From the NCBI GenBank assembly GCA_900539695.1, contig UQDG01000036.1, forward strand, positions 1 through 15,642: 15,642 nt of DNA. Reading direction: 5' to 3'. Below, one piece after another: positions 1 through 6,082 of the stretch. The DNA comes from an uncultured Oscillospiraceae bacterium. GTDB lineage: Bacteria > Bacillota > Clostridia > Oscillospirales > Ruminococcaceae. A program made the position numbers and the translations under genes. Each line of letters opens with the position of its first letter. The stretch's first letter is position 1. Under the pieces are notes generated by a model. It saw only the letters and a program-made list of their open reading frames with translations, was not told the origin of the DNA and made no database searches.

Positions 1-49
1 TGCCGCACCTCGCTCGCCGTATCGGCACTTAGAATTATGCGGTATTGCC
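1..49 (+). repeat. 3' end of a MITE-like 172-bp repeat (copy C, cut by window edge)
   Basis: The first 49 bases match the last 49 bases of the complete copies at 589-760 and 8722-8893 almost base for base and end with the same terminal inverted repeat (GAATTATGCGGTATTGCC). The rest of this copy lies outside the window. It has the same orientation as the other two copies and sits about 70 bp upstream of the arsR promoter. Confidence 0.9.
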
Positions 50-120
50 TTAAAACAAGTGAAGCGCCGCAGGGTGGCGCGGAACGAAAGCCGCAACCTT
101 AAAAAATATCAAAAAATCTA

Positions 121-149
121 TTGACAACGCCTCGTTATCATGCTAACAT
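121..149 (+). promoter_or_regulatory. sigma-A promoter of the arsR-HMA-ATPase operon
   Basis: TTGACA at 121-126, a 17-nt spacer and TAACAT at 144-149 form a near-consensus vegetative promoter. The -10 hexamer overlaps the dyad at 148-167, so a bound repressor would block RNA polymerase. Confidence 0.8.
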
Positions 150-167
150 ATGAACAGATAAACATAT
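148..167. promoter_or_regulatory. candidate ArsR/SmtB-type operator
   Basis: ATATGAACA-GA-TAAACATAT is an imperfect inverted repeat (6 of 9 positions pair). It contains the TGAACA half-site typical of SmtB/CzrA operators and overlaps the -10 box and start point of the promoter. Operator function is inferred from position and half-site. Confidence 0.55.
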
Positions 168-185
168 GAAAGGATGAATCACCCC

Positions 186-551
186 ATGCCAGACATCGCC
201 CCCATCGAAAATCCCCAATCCACTCAGCCTCTGGACGATGCCGCCATCGCCAGGCTGCAAAACGATCTCCCCGACGATGAGATCCTCTACGACCTGGCCG
301 AGCTGTTCCGGGTGTTCGGGGATTCCACCCGCATCAAAATTTTGTATGCTTTATTCGAGAGTGAGCTCTGCGTCAACGATATTGCCCAGGTCGTGGGCAT
401 CTCGCAAAGCGCGGTCAGCCACCAGCTGCGGGTGCTCAAAACCAGCAAGCTGGTCAAGTTCCGGCGGGACGGCAAAGCCATCTACTACTCGCTGGACGAC
501 GACCACGTCCGCAGCATGATCTCCCTCGGCATGGACCACGTCGAGGAGTGA
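186..551 (+). CDS. ArsR/SmtB-family metal-responsive repressor
   Basis: A small winged-helix repressor of the SmtB/CzrA type, expected to release the operon promoter when Zn, Cd or a similar metal binds. Counting from the ATG used here, the recognition helix region is about residues 64-95 (ISQSAVSHQLRVL). The alpha-5 metal site reads D-x-H then H-x-x-E at D105, H107, H118 and E121. This is the SmtB ligand pattern (CzrA has His at the last position). The alpha-3 motif ELCVND keeps one Cys (C62) where CadC has two. The start at 186 is chosen because AAAGGATGA lies upstream of it; an ATG at 174 in the same frame would have its AGG directly touching the start codon. It is the first gene of the metal operon and lies between two direct MITE copies. 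Exact metal specificity cannot be read from sequence alone. Confidence 0.9.
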   Translation: MPDIAPIENPQSTQPLDDAAIARLQNDLPDDEILYDLAELFRVFGDSTRIKILYALFESELCVNDIAQVVGISQSAVSHQLRVLKTSKLVKFRRDGKAIYYSLDDDHVRSMISLGMDHVEE

Positions 552-588
552 TCGGCTCCCCTTAGCCCCAACCCCGTTTCCCCTTTAA

Positions 589-760
589 GGCAACACCGCA
601 CAATTCCCGCCTGACGGCTTAAGCGCCGCTCCGGCGGCTGCGGCACGGCATCTGCGTTGCCAAAATGCTCGATAATACACAAAGTATTATCTGCGCTTTT
701 GGCTTAGCAGGTGCCGCACCTCACTCGCCGTATCGGCACTTAGAATTATGCGGTATTGCC
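589..760 (+). repeat. MITE-like 172-bp palindromic repeat, copy A
   Basis: A 172-bp element with imperfect 18-bp terminal inverted repeats (GGCAACACCGCACAATTC and GAATTATGCGGTATTGCC, 16 of 18 pairing). The whole element can fold into a long imperfect hairpin whose tip is GATAATAC-ACAAA-GTATTATC (671-691). It differs from the copy at 8722-8893 at only five positions. TTTAA flanks it on both sides, a possible target-site duplication. It lies between arsR and the HMA gene, so it is inside the operon transcript. It encodes no protein of its own. Confidence 0.9.
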
Positions 761-796
761 TTTAACTTAAATTTTATTATAAAGGAGTCCACCGCC

Positions 797-1012
797 ATGA
801 AAAAGAAGTTTGCTATCGAAGTCGACTGTGCCAACTGCGCCGCTAAGATCGAGACCGCCGTTAAAGAGCTGCCCGGCGTCACCAACGCCAGCATCAGCTT
901 TATGGCCCAGAAAATGATGCTGGAAGCCGACGACGACAAGTTCGATGCCGTCCTGCAGGAAGCCGTCAAGGTCGCCAAGAAAGTCGAACCAGACTTTGAG
1001 ATCGAGCTGTAA
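797..1012 (+). CDS. free-standing HMA heavy-metal-binding protein (71 aa)
   Basis: A single ferredoxin-like HMA domain of 71 residues, the size of CopZ-type metallochaperones. The metal motif is D-C-A-N-C-A at residues 10-15, resembling the DCAxCA motif of the N-terminal domains of CadA-type ATPases more than the MxCxxC of copper chaperones. The start is fixed by AAAGGAG at 781-787, nine bases before the ATG; upstream in-frame codons belong to the MITE and are not counted. It is the second gene of the metal operon, followed by an ATPase without such a domain, so it probably supplies or senses metal for that pump. Zn/Cd rather than Cu is inferred from the motif and the SmtB-like regulator. Confidence 0.9.
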   Translation: MKKKFAIEVDCANCAAKIETAVKELPGVTNASISFMAQKMMLEADDDKFDAVLQEAVKVAKKVEPDFEIEL

Positions 1013-1021
1013 ACTCCGCTT

Positions 1022-1168
1022 AAAGGCTCCCCTCCGAGGGGAGCTCCCGCGCAGCGGGTGAGGGGTGGCTCCCTTGTAGAGCAATTGCATCCCCCTAAAA
1101 ATACTCAGCTAAAGCAGCCACCCCTCCGGCCGCTTACGTGGCCACCTCCCCTCAAAGGGGAGGCTTTT
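1022..1168. repeat. head-to-head REP-like palindromic pair
   Basis: Two related units face each other: 1022-1070 on the plus strand and 1116-1168 on the minus strand. Both begin AAAG(G/C)CTCCCCT and end GAGGGGTGGCT. Each carries a first hairpin (CTCCCCT..AGGGGAG) and a second GC-rich one. About 45 bases separate the units. The rightmost hairpin ends in GGGGAGGCTTTTCT and could act as a weak intra-operon terminator before the ATPase gene. The layout resembles bacterial REP/BIME elements. Confidence 0.8.
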
Positions 1169-1195
1169 CTATACCCCAAACGGAGGTCCCACACC

Positions 1196-3085
1196 ATGAA
1201 CAAAAAGCAAAAAAAGACGCTGCAGCGCATCATCATTGCTGCCATCCTCACGGCGGCCCTGGCGCTGCTCTTCCACTTTGTTGCCCTGCCGTGGTTCGTC
1301 CAGCTCATCCTGTGGCTGGTGCCCTACCTCGTCATCGGCCATGATGTCCTGCGCAAAGCCTTCATGGGCATCAAAAACGGCGAAGTCTTCGACGAAAACT
1401 TCCTCATGGCCATCGCCACGGTCGGCGCGGTCGCCTGCGGCGAGTACAGCGAGGGCGTGGCCGTTATGCTGTTCTACCAGATCGGCGAGCTGTTCCAGTC
1501 CTACGCCGTGGGCAAGAGCCGCAGCAGCATCACTGCCCTGATGGACATCCGCCCCGAGAGCGCCAACCTGGAGGACGCCGAGGGCAACGTCAGCGTGGTC
1601 GACCCTGACGATGTGGAGATCGGCTCCATCATCGTGGTCAAACCCGGCGAGAAGATCCCCCTGGACGGCAAGGTCGTCTCCGGCGAATCCACGCTGAACA
1701 CCGCCGCCCTGACCGGCGAGAGCCGCCCCCGCACCGTGCGCCCCGGCGACGACGTCATCAGCGGCTGCGTCAATGAGGAAGGCATCCTCCGCATCGAGAC
1801 CACCACCCTCTACGACGACTCCACCGTGGCAAAGATCCTCGATCTGGTGGAAAATTCCAGCCTGAAGAAGTCTCCCATCGAGAACTTCATCACCAAGTTT
1901 GCCCGCTACTACACCCCGGCCGTCTGCATCGGCGCGCTGGTGCTGGCCTTTGTGCCGCCGTTGTTCCTGGGCAACTGGCTGGACTGGATCATGCGCGCCC
2001 TGACCTTCCTGGTCATCAGCTGCCCCTGCGCGCTGGTCATCTCCATCCCCCTCACCTTCTTCGGCGGCATCGGCGGCGCGTCTAAGTGCGGCATCCTGGT
2101 CAAGGGCGGCAACTACCTCGAGGCCCTGTCCAAAACCAGCATAGCTGTGTTTGATAAGACCGGCACCCTGACCAAGGGCGTTTTCAAGGTCACCCAGGTC
2201 ATCCCCATCAACGGCAAGGCCTACGACCTGCAGATGATGGAGTACGCCGCCCTGGCCGAGAGCGTCTCCAACCATCCCATCGCCAAAAGCATCCAGCGGG
2301 CCTGCCCCGACCTGGACCCCCGCCGCGTGACCGAAGCGAAAGAGATCGCGGGCCAGGGCGTCAAGGCCAAGGTCGACGGCCACTGGGTGCTGGCCGGCAA
2401 CAAAAAGCTGATGAACGCTGAAAACGTCAACATGTACCAGAACGGCGAGGGCGACGGCAAGTTCGGCACAGTGGTCTACATCGCGGTGGACGGCAAATTC
2501 CGCGGCCTTCTGGTCATCTCCGACGAGGTCAAGCCCACCTCCAAGCAGGCCATCATCAACCTGATCGTGCAGGGCGTGCACACCGTCATGCTGACCGGCG
2601 ACTCCCCCCGCGTGGGCGAGTACGTGGCCAAGGAGCTGGGCGTGCAGGAGGTCCACGGCGGCCTGCTGCCTGCGGATAAAGTGGAATGGGTCGAAAAATT
2701 GCTGGCTGCAAAGAGGCCCAGGACCGAGCTGGCCTTCGTGGGCGACGGCATCAACGACGCCCCCGTCCTGATGCGTGCCGACATCGGCATCGCCATGGGC
2801 GCCCTGGGCAGCGACGCCGCCATCGAGGCCGCCGACATCGTGCTGATGGACGACGACCCGGCCAAGATCAGCCTGGCCATGCGCATCTCCCGCAAGTGCA
2901 TGCGCATCACCTACGAGAACATCGTTTTCGCCCTGGCGGTCAAGGCCGCCTGCCTGGTCCTGACGGCCCTTGGCATCACCAACATGTGGTGGGGCGTCTT
3001 TGCCGACGTCGGCGTCATGGTCCTGGCCGTCCTCAACGCCACCCGCATGCTGAATACCCGCAATTATCAGGTTTCTGATGAATAA
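1196..3085 (+). CDS. cadA: heavy-metal-translocating P-type ATPase (CadA/ZntA type)
   Basis: A 629-residue P1B-type ATPase that should export Zn(II), Cd(II) or Pb(II) across the cell membrane. Key motifs in order: the A-domain TGE at 173-175, the transmembrane metal site CPC at 276-278, the phosphorylation motif DKTGTLT with D320, the HP dipeptide at 360-361 in the nucleotide domain, GDGINDAP at 516-523, and ADVG near the C-terminus with D604 at the position of the ZntA TM8 aspartate. CPC plus that aspartate is the P1B-2 (Zn/Cd/Pb) signature. The first membrane helices begin near residue 9, so there is no N-terminal metal-binding domain; the preceding 71-residue HMA protein probably replaces it. 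The start is set by GGAGG at 1182-1186. It is the last gene of the arsR-HMA-ATPase operon. Confidence 0.95.
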   Translation: MNKKQKKTLQRIIIAAILTAALALLFHFVALPWFVQLILWLVPYLVIGHDVLRKAFMGIKNGEVFDENFLMAIATVGAVACGEYSEGVAVMLFYQIGELFQSYAVGKSRSSITALMDIRPESANLEDAEGNVSVVDPDDVEIGSIIVVKPGEKIPLDGKVVSGESTLNTAALTGESRPRTVRPGDDVISGCVNEEGILRIETTTLYDDSTVAKILDLVENSSLKKSPIENFITKFARYYTPAVCIGALVLAFVPPLFLGNWLDWIMRALTFLVISCPCALVISIPLTFFGGIGGASKCGILVKGGNYLEALSKTSIAVFDKTGTLTKGVFKVTQVIPINGKAYDLQMMEYAALAESVSNHPIAKSIQRACPDLDPRRVTEAKEIAGQGVKAKVDGHWVLAGNKKLMNAENVNMYQNGEGDGKFGTVVYIAVDGKFRGLLVISDEVKPTSKQAIINLIVQGVHTVMLTGDSPRVGEYVAKELGVQEVHGGLLPADKVEWVEKLLAAKRPRTELAFVGDGINDAPVLMRADIGIAMGALGSDAAIEAADIVLMDDDPAKISLAMRISRKCMRITYENIVFALAVKAACLVLTALGITNMWWGVFADVGVMVLAVLNATRMLNTRNYQVSDE

Positions 3086-3105
3086 ACTTTATATTTCCAC
3101 CTTGC

Positions 3106-3143
3106 AAGAGGGGCCGCCACGCGGCCCGCTGGTAAGACAGTAA
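3106..3143 (+). repeat. left inverted end of the decayed element
   Basis: AAGAGGGGCCGC (3106-3117) and GGTAAGACAGTAA (3131-3143) both recur, reverse-complemented and in matching order, at 6083-6122. The 13-nt stretch between them is not conserved and in this copy forms a GGGCCGC-CAC-GCGGCCC hairpin with no T-run. Confidence 0.7.
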
Positions 3144-3157
3144 AATTCAAATTTCTT

Positions 3158-3196
3158 GGAACAGGCATGATTTCGGGTCATGCCTGTTCCTCTTTT
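3158..3196 (+). terminator. Rho-independent terminator after the metal ATPase gene
   Basis: A perfect 13-bp stem (GGAACAGGCATGA / TCATGCCTGTTCC) with a 7-nt loop is followed by TCTTTT on the plus strand. The right arm also encodes the last codons and stop of the recombinase remnant on the minus strand, so the metal operon now seems to use a terminator brought in by the element. Confidence 0.75.
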
Positions 3197-3603
3197 AGAA
3201 GCTCGTCTACGGGGATGTAGCCTACGAGATCATATTCGATATGTACCTTCTGTCTGCGTTTGCCGCTGGACTTGTTAGGTGCTTCTACATAGACCGCCTT
3301 GGCAAGCTCTCTGAGGGCATAGGGTGTCAGCTCCGTGAGGGTGCCGTTTTTCTTTACCCGCTGAACAAACTGCTCGATATTCTCTGCCTGCTGCTCCTGT
3401 TCATGGATTCGCTGTTGCAAACCCTTGACCTCAGTCTTGAGGTTTTTCTGTTCCTCGGTGTAGTTTTTGCTCATCATGGCGAAGCGTCCATCATCCAGCT
3501 TTCCGGCGACATTGTCCTCATAAATGCGGACGAACAGACGGTCCTGCTGAACTTGCAGAATAGCAAGCACAGCAGGTGTAGCTACACTCTGCGATTTTTG
3601 CAA
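3178..3603 (-). pseudogene. C-terminal remnant of a large serine recombinase
   Basis: About 130 codons match the end of the large serine recombinases of clostridial transposons (the region called DUF4368): RLFVRIYEDNVAGKL, a glutamine/glutamate-rich coiled coil (NYTEEQKNLKTEV onward), then ELTPYALRELAKAVYVEAP and KRRQKVHIEYDLVGYIPVDEL. Complete enzymes have roughly 500-600 residues with an N-terminal catalytic serine domain and a zinc-ribbon domain; both are missing here. The open frame begins at a TTG with no convincing ribosome site, and its first 20 or so residues do not look like recombinase. It is a non-functional relic of the integration enzyme. The family assignment is from recognition of the sequence. 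Confidence 0.8.
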
Positions 3604-3611
3604 AATCCAGT

Positions 3612-3725
3612 TTGCTTGCTAACTCCATAAATGGAGTTAGCAAGCAATGCACGGCGGTACCCACTCGTGCAAAAACTTGTTGGGGCGCGGGTCGCCAGTG
3701 GCGACCTCAAAATGCAATGCATTTT
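3612..3725. other. cluster of three strong dyads (possible transfer-origin remnant)
   Basis: Three palindromes lie in 114 bases: 3612-3647 (16-bp arms beginning TTGCTTGCTAACTCCA, 4-nt loop, perfect), 3690-3706 (GGTCGCC-AGT-GGCGACC) and 3709-3725 (AAAATGC-AAT-GCATTTT). The first has no T-run, so it is not a normal terminator. The stretch 3604-3836 carries no gene that can be supported. Dyads beside a MobC-like gene in a mobile element suggest an oriT or recombination region, but no nick site was recognised. Confidence 0.4.
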
Positions 3726-3836
3726 GAAGCGCTTGACCGAGCCGGCAGGCGAGACCATCCCAAACCCTTTAACAATTTCAGAGAAATCGGCTGCGCTCCT
3801 GCGGAGCTGAACATCAATCTATCTTCGGAAAGTGAG

Positions 3837-4031
3837 TCAGGGATTTTTCGGCTCACGGTGTTCAGGCATATCCGTTTTTTCCTCATATCCGTCAATCGCC
3901 ACTTGGCGAAGGTAAGCGCTCATATTCTCTATCCCAAGCTGCGCCATCCTCACCTTTATCAAGCTGAGTTCTTTTTCATCTACGAAGAATTTGACCTGTA
4001 TCGGTCGTTTGCGATTTCTGTTATCCGGCAA
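3837..4031 (-). CDS. small MobC-like ribbon-helix-helix protein (64 aa)
   Basis: Starting from a TTG preceded by GGAGG with eight bases between, the product begins MPDNRNRKRPIQVKFFVDE and continues LGIENMSAYLRQVAIDGY. This is the N-terminal beta-strand plus two-helix pattern of MobC-type relaxosome accessory proteins of clostridial mobile elements, which bind DNA as ribbon-helix-helix dimers. Full MobC proteins are usually over 100 residues; this one stops after 64, so it is either truncated or a compact regulator. It overlaps the end of the upstream HEXXH gene by 11 bases, and the ribosome site lies inside that gene, so translation is probably coupled. Roles in mobilisation or in repressing its own operon are both possible. 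Confidence 0.65.
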   Translation of the reverse strand: MPDNRNRKRPIQVKFFVDEKELSLIKVRMAQLGIENMSAYLRQVAIDGYEEKTDMPEHREPKNP

Positions 4032-4815
4032 AGATACCGCCCTCCGAATTTTGAATATGCTCTCTGATAGTTGCTTCGTGTTCTTTGCAATAAGCATAAC
4101 TATTCCGCATAAAATCCTCGATACTCTGACTCTGGTACATGGCATCCAGCGTGTCCAAAATCGGTTTGCCATCCACCACCATATCGAAAAAATAGGGGTA
4201 GATGCAGCCGCCGTTCTCTCTGGGGAAGTAGGGATTGATGGAACTGAGTCGTTCATCCTTCATCACAGACTCAACCACCATCTCACTCAAAATCCATTTG
4301 AGTGATGGGCGTTCATATTCGTCGTAACTGTCTCCGAACAACCCATTCCATACATGGAACCAAACAAAATGTATGATCTCGTGTATTCCACTACCGATAG
4401 CGCCTCTTTCGCTGTTTAGATAGAAAGTATCATAACAGCGTTCTTTTAGAAACCGTGGTTCAATGGGATTCAAGCTCAAATTGCACTGTATGTCGTTAAA
4501 TAAGTTGGCACAATCCACGTCAAAGGCATCCGATAAAGCTGCTGTAATCTGTGGCTTACAAGCGTTCCAATGGCGAATATATAAAGCTACCTTTTCGTTG
4601 ATCGTATCTTCTAACTTGGCATAAACGGCTCGCATTGTTCGCTCAATGTATTCGTTCCTTTCGGAGAAAGGTAAACTGATAGCATAGGCTTTATCAAGCT
4701 GCGGATAGAAACGGTATAGGGGTTCAGACCAAAAGGCTGATTCGGCTTCGGTCTGAACGTCCATAATCCGCTGAATCATATAATCAACGCCCGGATTTAC
4801 AAATTCAATGTCCAT
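4021..4815 (-). CDS. putative HEXXH zinc-metalloprotease-like protein (264 aa)
   Basis: A soluble 264-residue protein with no signal peptide or clear membrane helix. H145-E-I-I-H149 is an exact HEXXH zinc motif in a hydrophobic helix, and WILSEMVVES follows with E178 29 residues after H149; such a distal Glu is the usual third ligand of gluzincin-type metallopeptidases. The ATG at 4815 is preferred because GGAGA lies 5 bases upstream; a TTG four codons earlier has no such site. It starts 12 bases after the HicB/DinB-like gene and overlaps the MobC-like gene. The exact family is not recognised. Peptidase function is inferred from the motif only; no substrate can be named. Confidence 0.7.
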   Translation of the reverse strand: MDIEFVNPGVDYMIQRIMDVQTEAESAFWSEPLYRFYPQLDKAYAISLPFSERNEYIERTMRAVYAKLEDTINEKVALYIRHWNACKPQITAALSDAFDVDCANLFNDIQCNLSLNPIEPRFLKERCYDTFYLNSERGAIGSGIHEIIHFVWFHVWNGLFGDSYDEYERPSLKWILSEMVVESVMKDERLSSINPYFPRENGGCIYPYFFDMVVDGKPILDTLDAMYQSQSIEDFMRNSYAYCKEHEATIREHIQNSEGGIFAG

Positions 4816-4827
4816 AGTCTTCTCCAA

Positions 4828-5529
4828 TCAAAAGCAAAACGGATTTACCACATTCTCCGCCCCGAACACTTTTATCGCCATTCGATACATTGCCTTGGCG
4901 TGAATGCGGTCATGCCAGATAAAACGGCGCAGGACTTTACGCAGTGACCAATCCTCACCATAGCTGCCTTTTCTGACGGTATTTTGCAGAAAATCAGGGT
5001 TGGATTCAAGCGATTCAAATCCCCGCTTGCGGCATTCGTATATGTTGCCGTCATGATCGGCATCCACAGCAATCTCCGCAAAATAATATGTATTCACATT
5101 CTTTGTATGCTCGTACATTTCATTTGCTGTGCGGGGGACTCGTCCGTAAAAGGTCTTGCGCTCCGGTATAGCGGCTTCGTTCTTATCCGGGATAGATTCG
5201 TACAATGCAAGGAAATCCTTTGCTGACTTCAGCGCAAGGGTTTTAAGCGCCTCATATTCTTCTATTGTCAGTTGTGCTTGTTCGCTTTCAAAAAGCACAT
5301 CGGAATCCGCATCCCGAATCGTAAGCTCGGAGCGTTTTTCTCCGACGATCACGATTTCTGTTTTGCCTGCGGCATCCATGCCCAGCCAGTTGCAATAAGA
5401 AACGATTTCCTGCGGCATCTTTGCCTTTGCGATTTCAAGGCTTTCGCCACGGGTATATGCACCGACAAAATTTGTGGCATACAGCAAGGTGTCGTTGCCA
5501 TTATGCTCCCATACGCAGTTAATTGTCAT
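4828..5529 (-). CDS. HicB-like / DinB-like two-part protein of unknown function (233 aa)
   Basis: Residues 1-50 (VWEHNGNDTLLYA, GAYTRGESLEIAKAKMP) resemble the degenerate RNase-H-like fold of HicB antitoxins. The C-terminal half resembles the DinB/YfiT four-helix metal-binding fold: H141 in EMYEHTKNVNTYYF and H206-x3-H210 in RFIWHDRIHAKAM give the three-His pattern of that superfamily. The start at 5529 is chosen for GGAGGAG immediately upstream; an in-frame start 12 codons earlier lacks one. It is the first sizeable gene of the three-gene minus-strand operon inside the decayed mobile element. Both domain assignments come from pattern similarity and should be treated as hypotheses; the protein looks intact, with no frameshift. 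Confidence 0.65.
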   Translation of the reverse strand: MTINCVWEHNGNDTLLYATNFVGAYTRGESLEIAKAKMPQEIVSYCNWLGMDAAGKTEIVIVGEKRSELTIRDADSDVLFESEQAQLTIEEYEALKTLALKSAKDFLALYESIPDKNEAAIPERKTFYGRVPRTANEMYEHTKNVNTYYFAEIAVDADHDGNIYECRKRGFESLESNPDFLQNTVRKGSYGEDWSLRKVLRRFIWHDRIHAKAMYRMAIKVFGAENVVNPFCF

Positions 5530-5561
5530 AATACTCCTCCGATCTGAGGTTGCTCCGAAGA

Positions 5562-5639
5562 TCAATACTCGTTGATTGCTTCAAGGTCTTCCTCTGGAAT
5601 GCTGTCCATATTGAACGTAAAAGACAATAAATTTTCCAT
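5562..5639 (-). CDS. possible 25-aa leader ORF (MENLLSFTFNMDS...)
   Basis: An ATG with GAGAGG eight bases upstream opens a 25-codon frame ending 32 bases before the HicB/DinB-like gene. It begins about 20 bases downstream of the palindrome and promoter at 5659-5701, so it would be the first ORF of that transcript. The same frame is open further upstream (from a GTG at 5723), so it may instead be the tail of a decayed gene. No family is recognised. Confidence 0.25.
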   Translation of the reverse strand: MENLLSFTFNMDSIPEEDLEAINEY

Positions 5640-5658
5640 CCGACGAACCTCTCGCTTG

Positions 5659-5672
5659 TGTGTGTACACACA
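5659..5672. promoter_or_regulatory. 14-bp perfect palindrome at the cargo-operon start site
   Basis: TGTGTGTACACACA begins at the -10 hexamer of the minus-strand promoter and covers its expected start point. This is where a repressor operator would sit. A ribbon-helix-helix protein encoded last in the same operon is a natural candidate binder, but this is inference. Confidence 0.5.
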
Positions 5673-5701
5673 TTGTAGCACGGCGATAGCTCGGTTTTCA
5701 A
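5672..5701 (-). promoter_or_regulatory. sigma-A promoter of the mobile-element cargo operon
   Basis: On the minus strand TTGAAA (5696-5701), an 18-nt spacer and TACAAT (5672-5677) make a good vegetative promoter. It lies about 140 bases upstream of the HicB/DinB-like gene, with no terminator between. Confidence 0.7.
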
Positions 5702-6082
5702 TAAGCTTTTCAAAAGTCAGCACTTTAAAATGTAGCTTTCCTGCGTTCGCAAGCCGATTTGATGGTTTTTATGCTGCTGGCCATACTCAGCATTGAAATA
5801 CCCGCCTATCAGCTTTACCGTTTTGTGGGGTAATTAGCACAACCGCAAATATTCATGCTCATCAGAGAGCGATGTTCATTATAGCGTGATTTACTGTTTC
5901 GTAGGGGTTTACCACGAGGATGGCAACTACTTCACCCGTTTTACTATCCTTGTCTTACAGAGCAGAAAACAAACGTTTTTCGACCCTTAAACGCACAAAA
6001 CAGGTAGCATCCAACCGAAGTTGAATGTCGCCTGTTTTGTCCAATCCTGTTCCACAGTTGCCGATTTCGTAATTTTCTCAAA
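5702..6082. other. stretch with no supportable gene, right part of the decayed element
   Basis: About 380 AT-richer bases with short broken frames in all directions and no ribosome site leading a convincing ORF. Its one clear structure is a large nested dyad at 5995-6040: ACAAAACAGG pairs with CCTGTTTTGT around an inner CATCCAAC-CGAA-GTTGAATG stem with one mismatch. T-rich ends on both strands would let it terminate transcription in either direction. A TATAAT-like hexamer on the minus strand (5878-5883) has no good -35 partner. Confidence 0.5.

Noticed and set aside
665..796. In-frame N-terminal extension of the HMA protein (MLDNTQSIICAFGLA...) and the same peptide at 8798-8927
   Set aside because: The codons lie in the two copies of the MITE-like repeat, have no ribosome site, and occur in front of two unrelated genes in different frames.
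1169..2656. Long minus-strand open frame of 495 codons opposite the metal ATPase
   Set aside because: A GC-rich shadow frame; its composition (Gly/Ala/Asp/His/Val-rich) has no domain pattern and the plus-strand frame encodes a complete ATPase with all motifs.
3612..3647. Perfect hairpin read as a normal terminator or as a CRISPR repeat
   Set aside because: There is no T-run on either strand and the unit is not repeated in an array.
3612..4067. 151-codon plus-strand frame across the dyad cluster
   Set aside because: Begins inside a perfect palindrome, lacks a ribosome site and overlaps the MobC-like gene on the other strand.
5725..5793. 22-codon minus-strand ORF (MLSMASSIKTIKSACERRKATF)
   Set aside because: The ribosome site is poor, there is no conservation evidence, and it lies in a stretch of broken frames upstream of the operon promoter.
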